Positions 63,121-64,000 of a stretch of 64,000 nt of DNA are shown piece by piece. Positions within the stretch are counted from its first letter, which is position 1. Each line of letters opens with the position of its first letter. Origin of the DNA: Tenacibaculum aquimarinum. Its GTDB lineage: Bacteria > Bacteroidota > Bacteroidia > Flavobacteriales > Flavobacteriaceae. The translations under genes were made by a program, and so were the position numbers. The DNA lies in assembly GCF_022478115.1 (NCBI RefSeq), contig NZ_JAKGSC010000006.1:1-64000 (forward strand), given 5' to 3'. The notes under the pieces are model-generated. The model saw only the letters and a list, made by a program, of their open reading frames with translations. It made no database searches and had not been told where the DNA came from.

Positions 63121-64000
63121 TGACAGCACACAACGACAAAATTTTAGGAGAAGGTTTAACATACGATGATGTTTTATTAGTTCCTGCTTTTTCAGAAATA
63201 CTTCCAAGAGAAGTTTCAATTCAAACAAAATTTACTAGAAACATTACTATTAACGTACCAATTGCTTCTGCAGCAATGGATACAGTTACAGAATCTGCTT
63301 TAGCTATTGCTATTGCTAGAGAAGGAGGTATTGGTGTTTTACATAAAAATATGACTATTGAGCAACAAGCGCAAGAAGTTAGACGTGTAAAACGTGCCGA
63401 ATCTGGTATGATTATAGATCCAGTTACTTTGCCATTAGATGCAATTGTGTACGATGCAAAGCAGTTAATGAAAGAGCATAGCATTGGCGGAATTCCTGTA
63501 GTTGATGAAAACGGAGTTTTAAAAGGAATTGTAACCAATAGAGATTTACGTTTTGAGCATGACAACCAAAGACTAATTGTAGAAGTTATGACAAGTGAAA
63601 ACTTGGTAACAGCAGCAGTAGGAACTTCATTAAACGATGCAGAAAAAATACTTCAAAATTATAAAATTGAAAAATTATTAATTGTTGATGCAGATTATAA
63701 ATTAAAAGGATTAATTACTTTTAGAGATATAACAAAGGTTACTCAAAAGCCAATTGCAAATAAAGATACCTTTGGTAGATTACGTGTTGCAGCTGCTTTA
63801 GGTGTAACCGGAGACGCTGTAGATAGAGCAGAAGCTTTAGTAAATGCAGGAGTTGATGCCGTAATTATAGATACTGCGCACGGACATACAAAAGGTGTAG
63901 TAAATGTATTAAAAGCAGTAAAAGAAAAGTTCCCAAAATTAGATGTTGTTGTAGGTAATATAGCAACGCCAGAAGCCGCAAAATATTTAGTAGAAGCTGG
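63121..64000 (+). CDS. guaB: Inosine-5'-monophosphate dehydrogenase, N-terminal part (runs off window)
   Basis: 293 residues visible. LTYDDVLLVPAFSEILPREV, ASAAMDTVTESALAIAIARE and GGIGVLHKNMTIEQQ open the barrel; two CBS domains follow (about 95-210, GGIPVVDENGVLKGIVTNRD, LLIVDADYKLKGLITFRD); then VIIDTAHGHTKGVV. The catalytic Cys loop lies beyond the right edge. First committed step of GMP synthesis. Confidence 0.97.

Noticed and set aside
1..64000. tRNA genes, rRNA genes, CRISPR arrays, complete insertion sequences, prophage genes
   Set aside because: Looked for by characteristic motifs (T-arm GGTTCGAAT, direct-repeat arrays, transposase motifs); none seen, though a tRNA could be missed by eye.

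Overview
The window is AT-rich chromosomal DNA of a member of the Bacteroidetes, most likely a marine Flavobacteriaceae species of the Polaribacter/Tenacibaculum kind. Pointers seen in the sequence are a gliding-motility-type C-terminal sorting domain (type IX secretion), a PorP/SprF protein, the gene order rpmB-rpmG-DUF4295-ftsY, promoter -7 boxes of the form TAnnTTTG, genes without clear Shine-Dalgarno sequences, and many proteins of Bacteroidetes-only families. The genus assignment is inference. No tRNA, rRNA, CRISPR array, phage or insertion sequence was seen.

Layout. 1-4.4 kb: end of a giant repeat adhesin, a SprF-like outer-membrane protein and an OmpA-family protein, which looks like a type IX secretion cargo locus. 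4.5-9.2 kb (minus): folD, ffh, a membrane protein, a DinB protein, msrB and an alpha/beta hydrolase. 9.4-11.6 kb: an M48 lipoprotein protease and an MFS transporter. 11.7-16.7 kb (minus): a cyclophilin-FKBP fusion, an outer-membrane barrel, prfC and a cyclophilin lipoprotein. 16.8-21.5 kb (plus): idi, queD, manA, kdsB, a HAD phosphatase, a CAT-fold protein and two small proteins. 21.5-24.6 kb (minus): an ECF sigma/anti-sigma/Spy-like module and a large protein of unknown function. 24.7-28 kb: an MBL hydrolase and lon.

28-33.7 kb is the most unusual part. It holds a repeat element, a cassette-like foreign gene between inverted GTTGCCTAA boxes, a frameshifted NlpC/P60-type lipoprotein, ompH, and a putative metal-uptake operon (TonB receptor with a His-rich loop, His-rich secreted peptide, small lipoprotein) behind purB. 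35-42.6 kb: a MORN-repeat protein, mnmA, a nitronate monooxygenase, and a three-gene operon of a PLP enzyme, an exported nucleoside hydrolase and a kinase. 42.7-45.7 kb: a second ECF sigma module that controls (by inference) two exported beta-repeat proteins. 45.8-54.6 kb: an SDR, transaldolase, menD and menB (menaquinone), an S1/winged-helix protein, an esterase, purU, an FAH-family enzyme and cinA. 54.7-64 kb: ribosomal proteins, ftsY, an aldo/keto reductase, HMG-CoA lyase, a 5'-nucleotidase, a porin, an FMN-binding protein with a membrane partner, and the start of guaB.

Across the window, five intergenic copies of one structured repeat (blocks GGGCGTTA, GGGCTTTTC, CTATATCTTTT, AAAAGGATGCCG, CCTAACGC) form long imperfect hairpins. 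The tip loop varies and in two copies holds other hairpin repeats. This family and the cassette-like element at 28.2-29.1 kb are the best candidates for something not yet well described. Most other genes are ordinary housekeeping genes.
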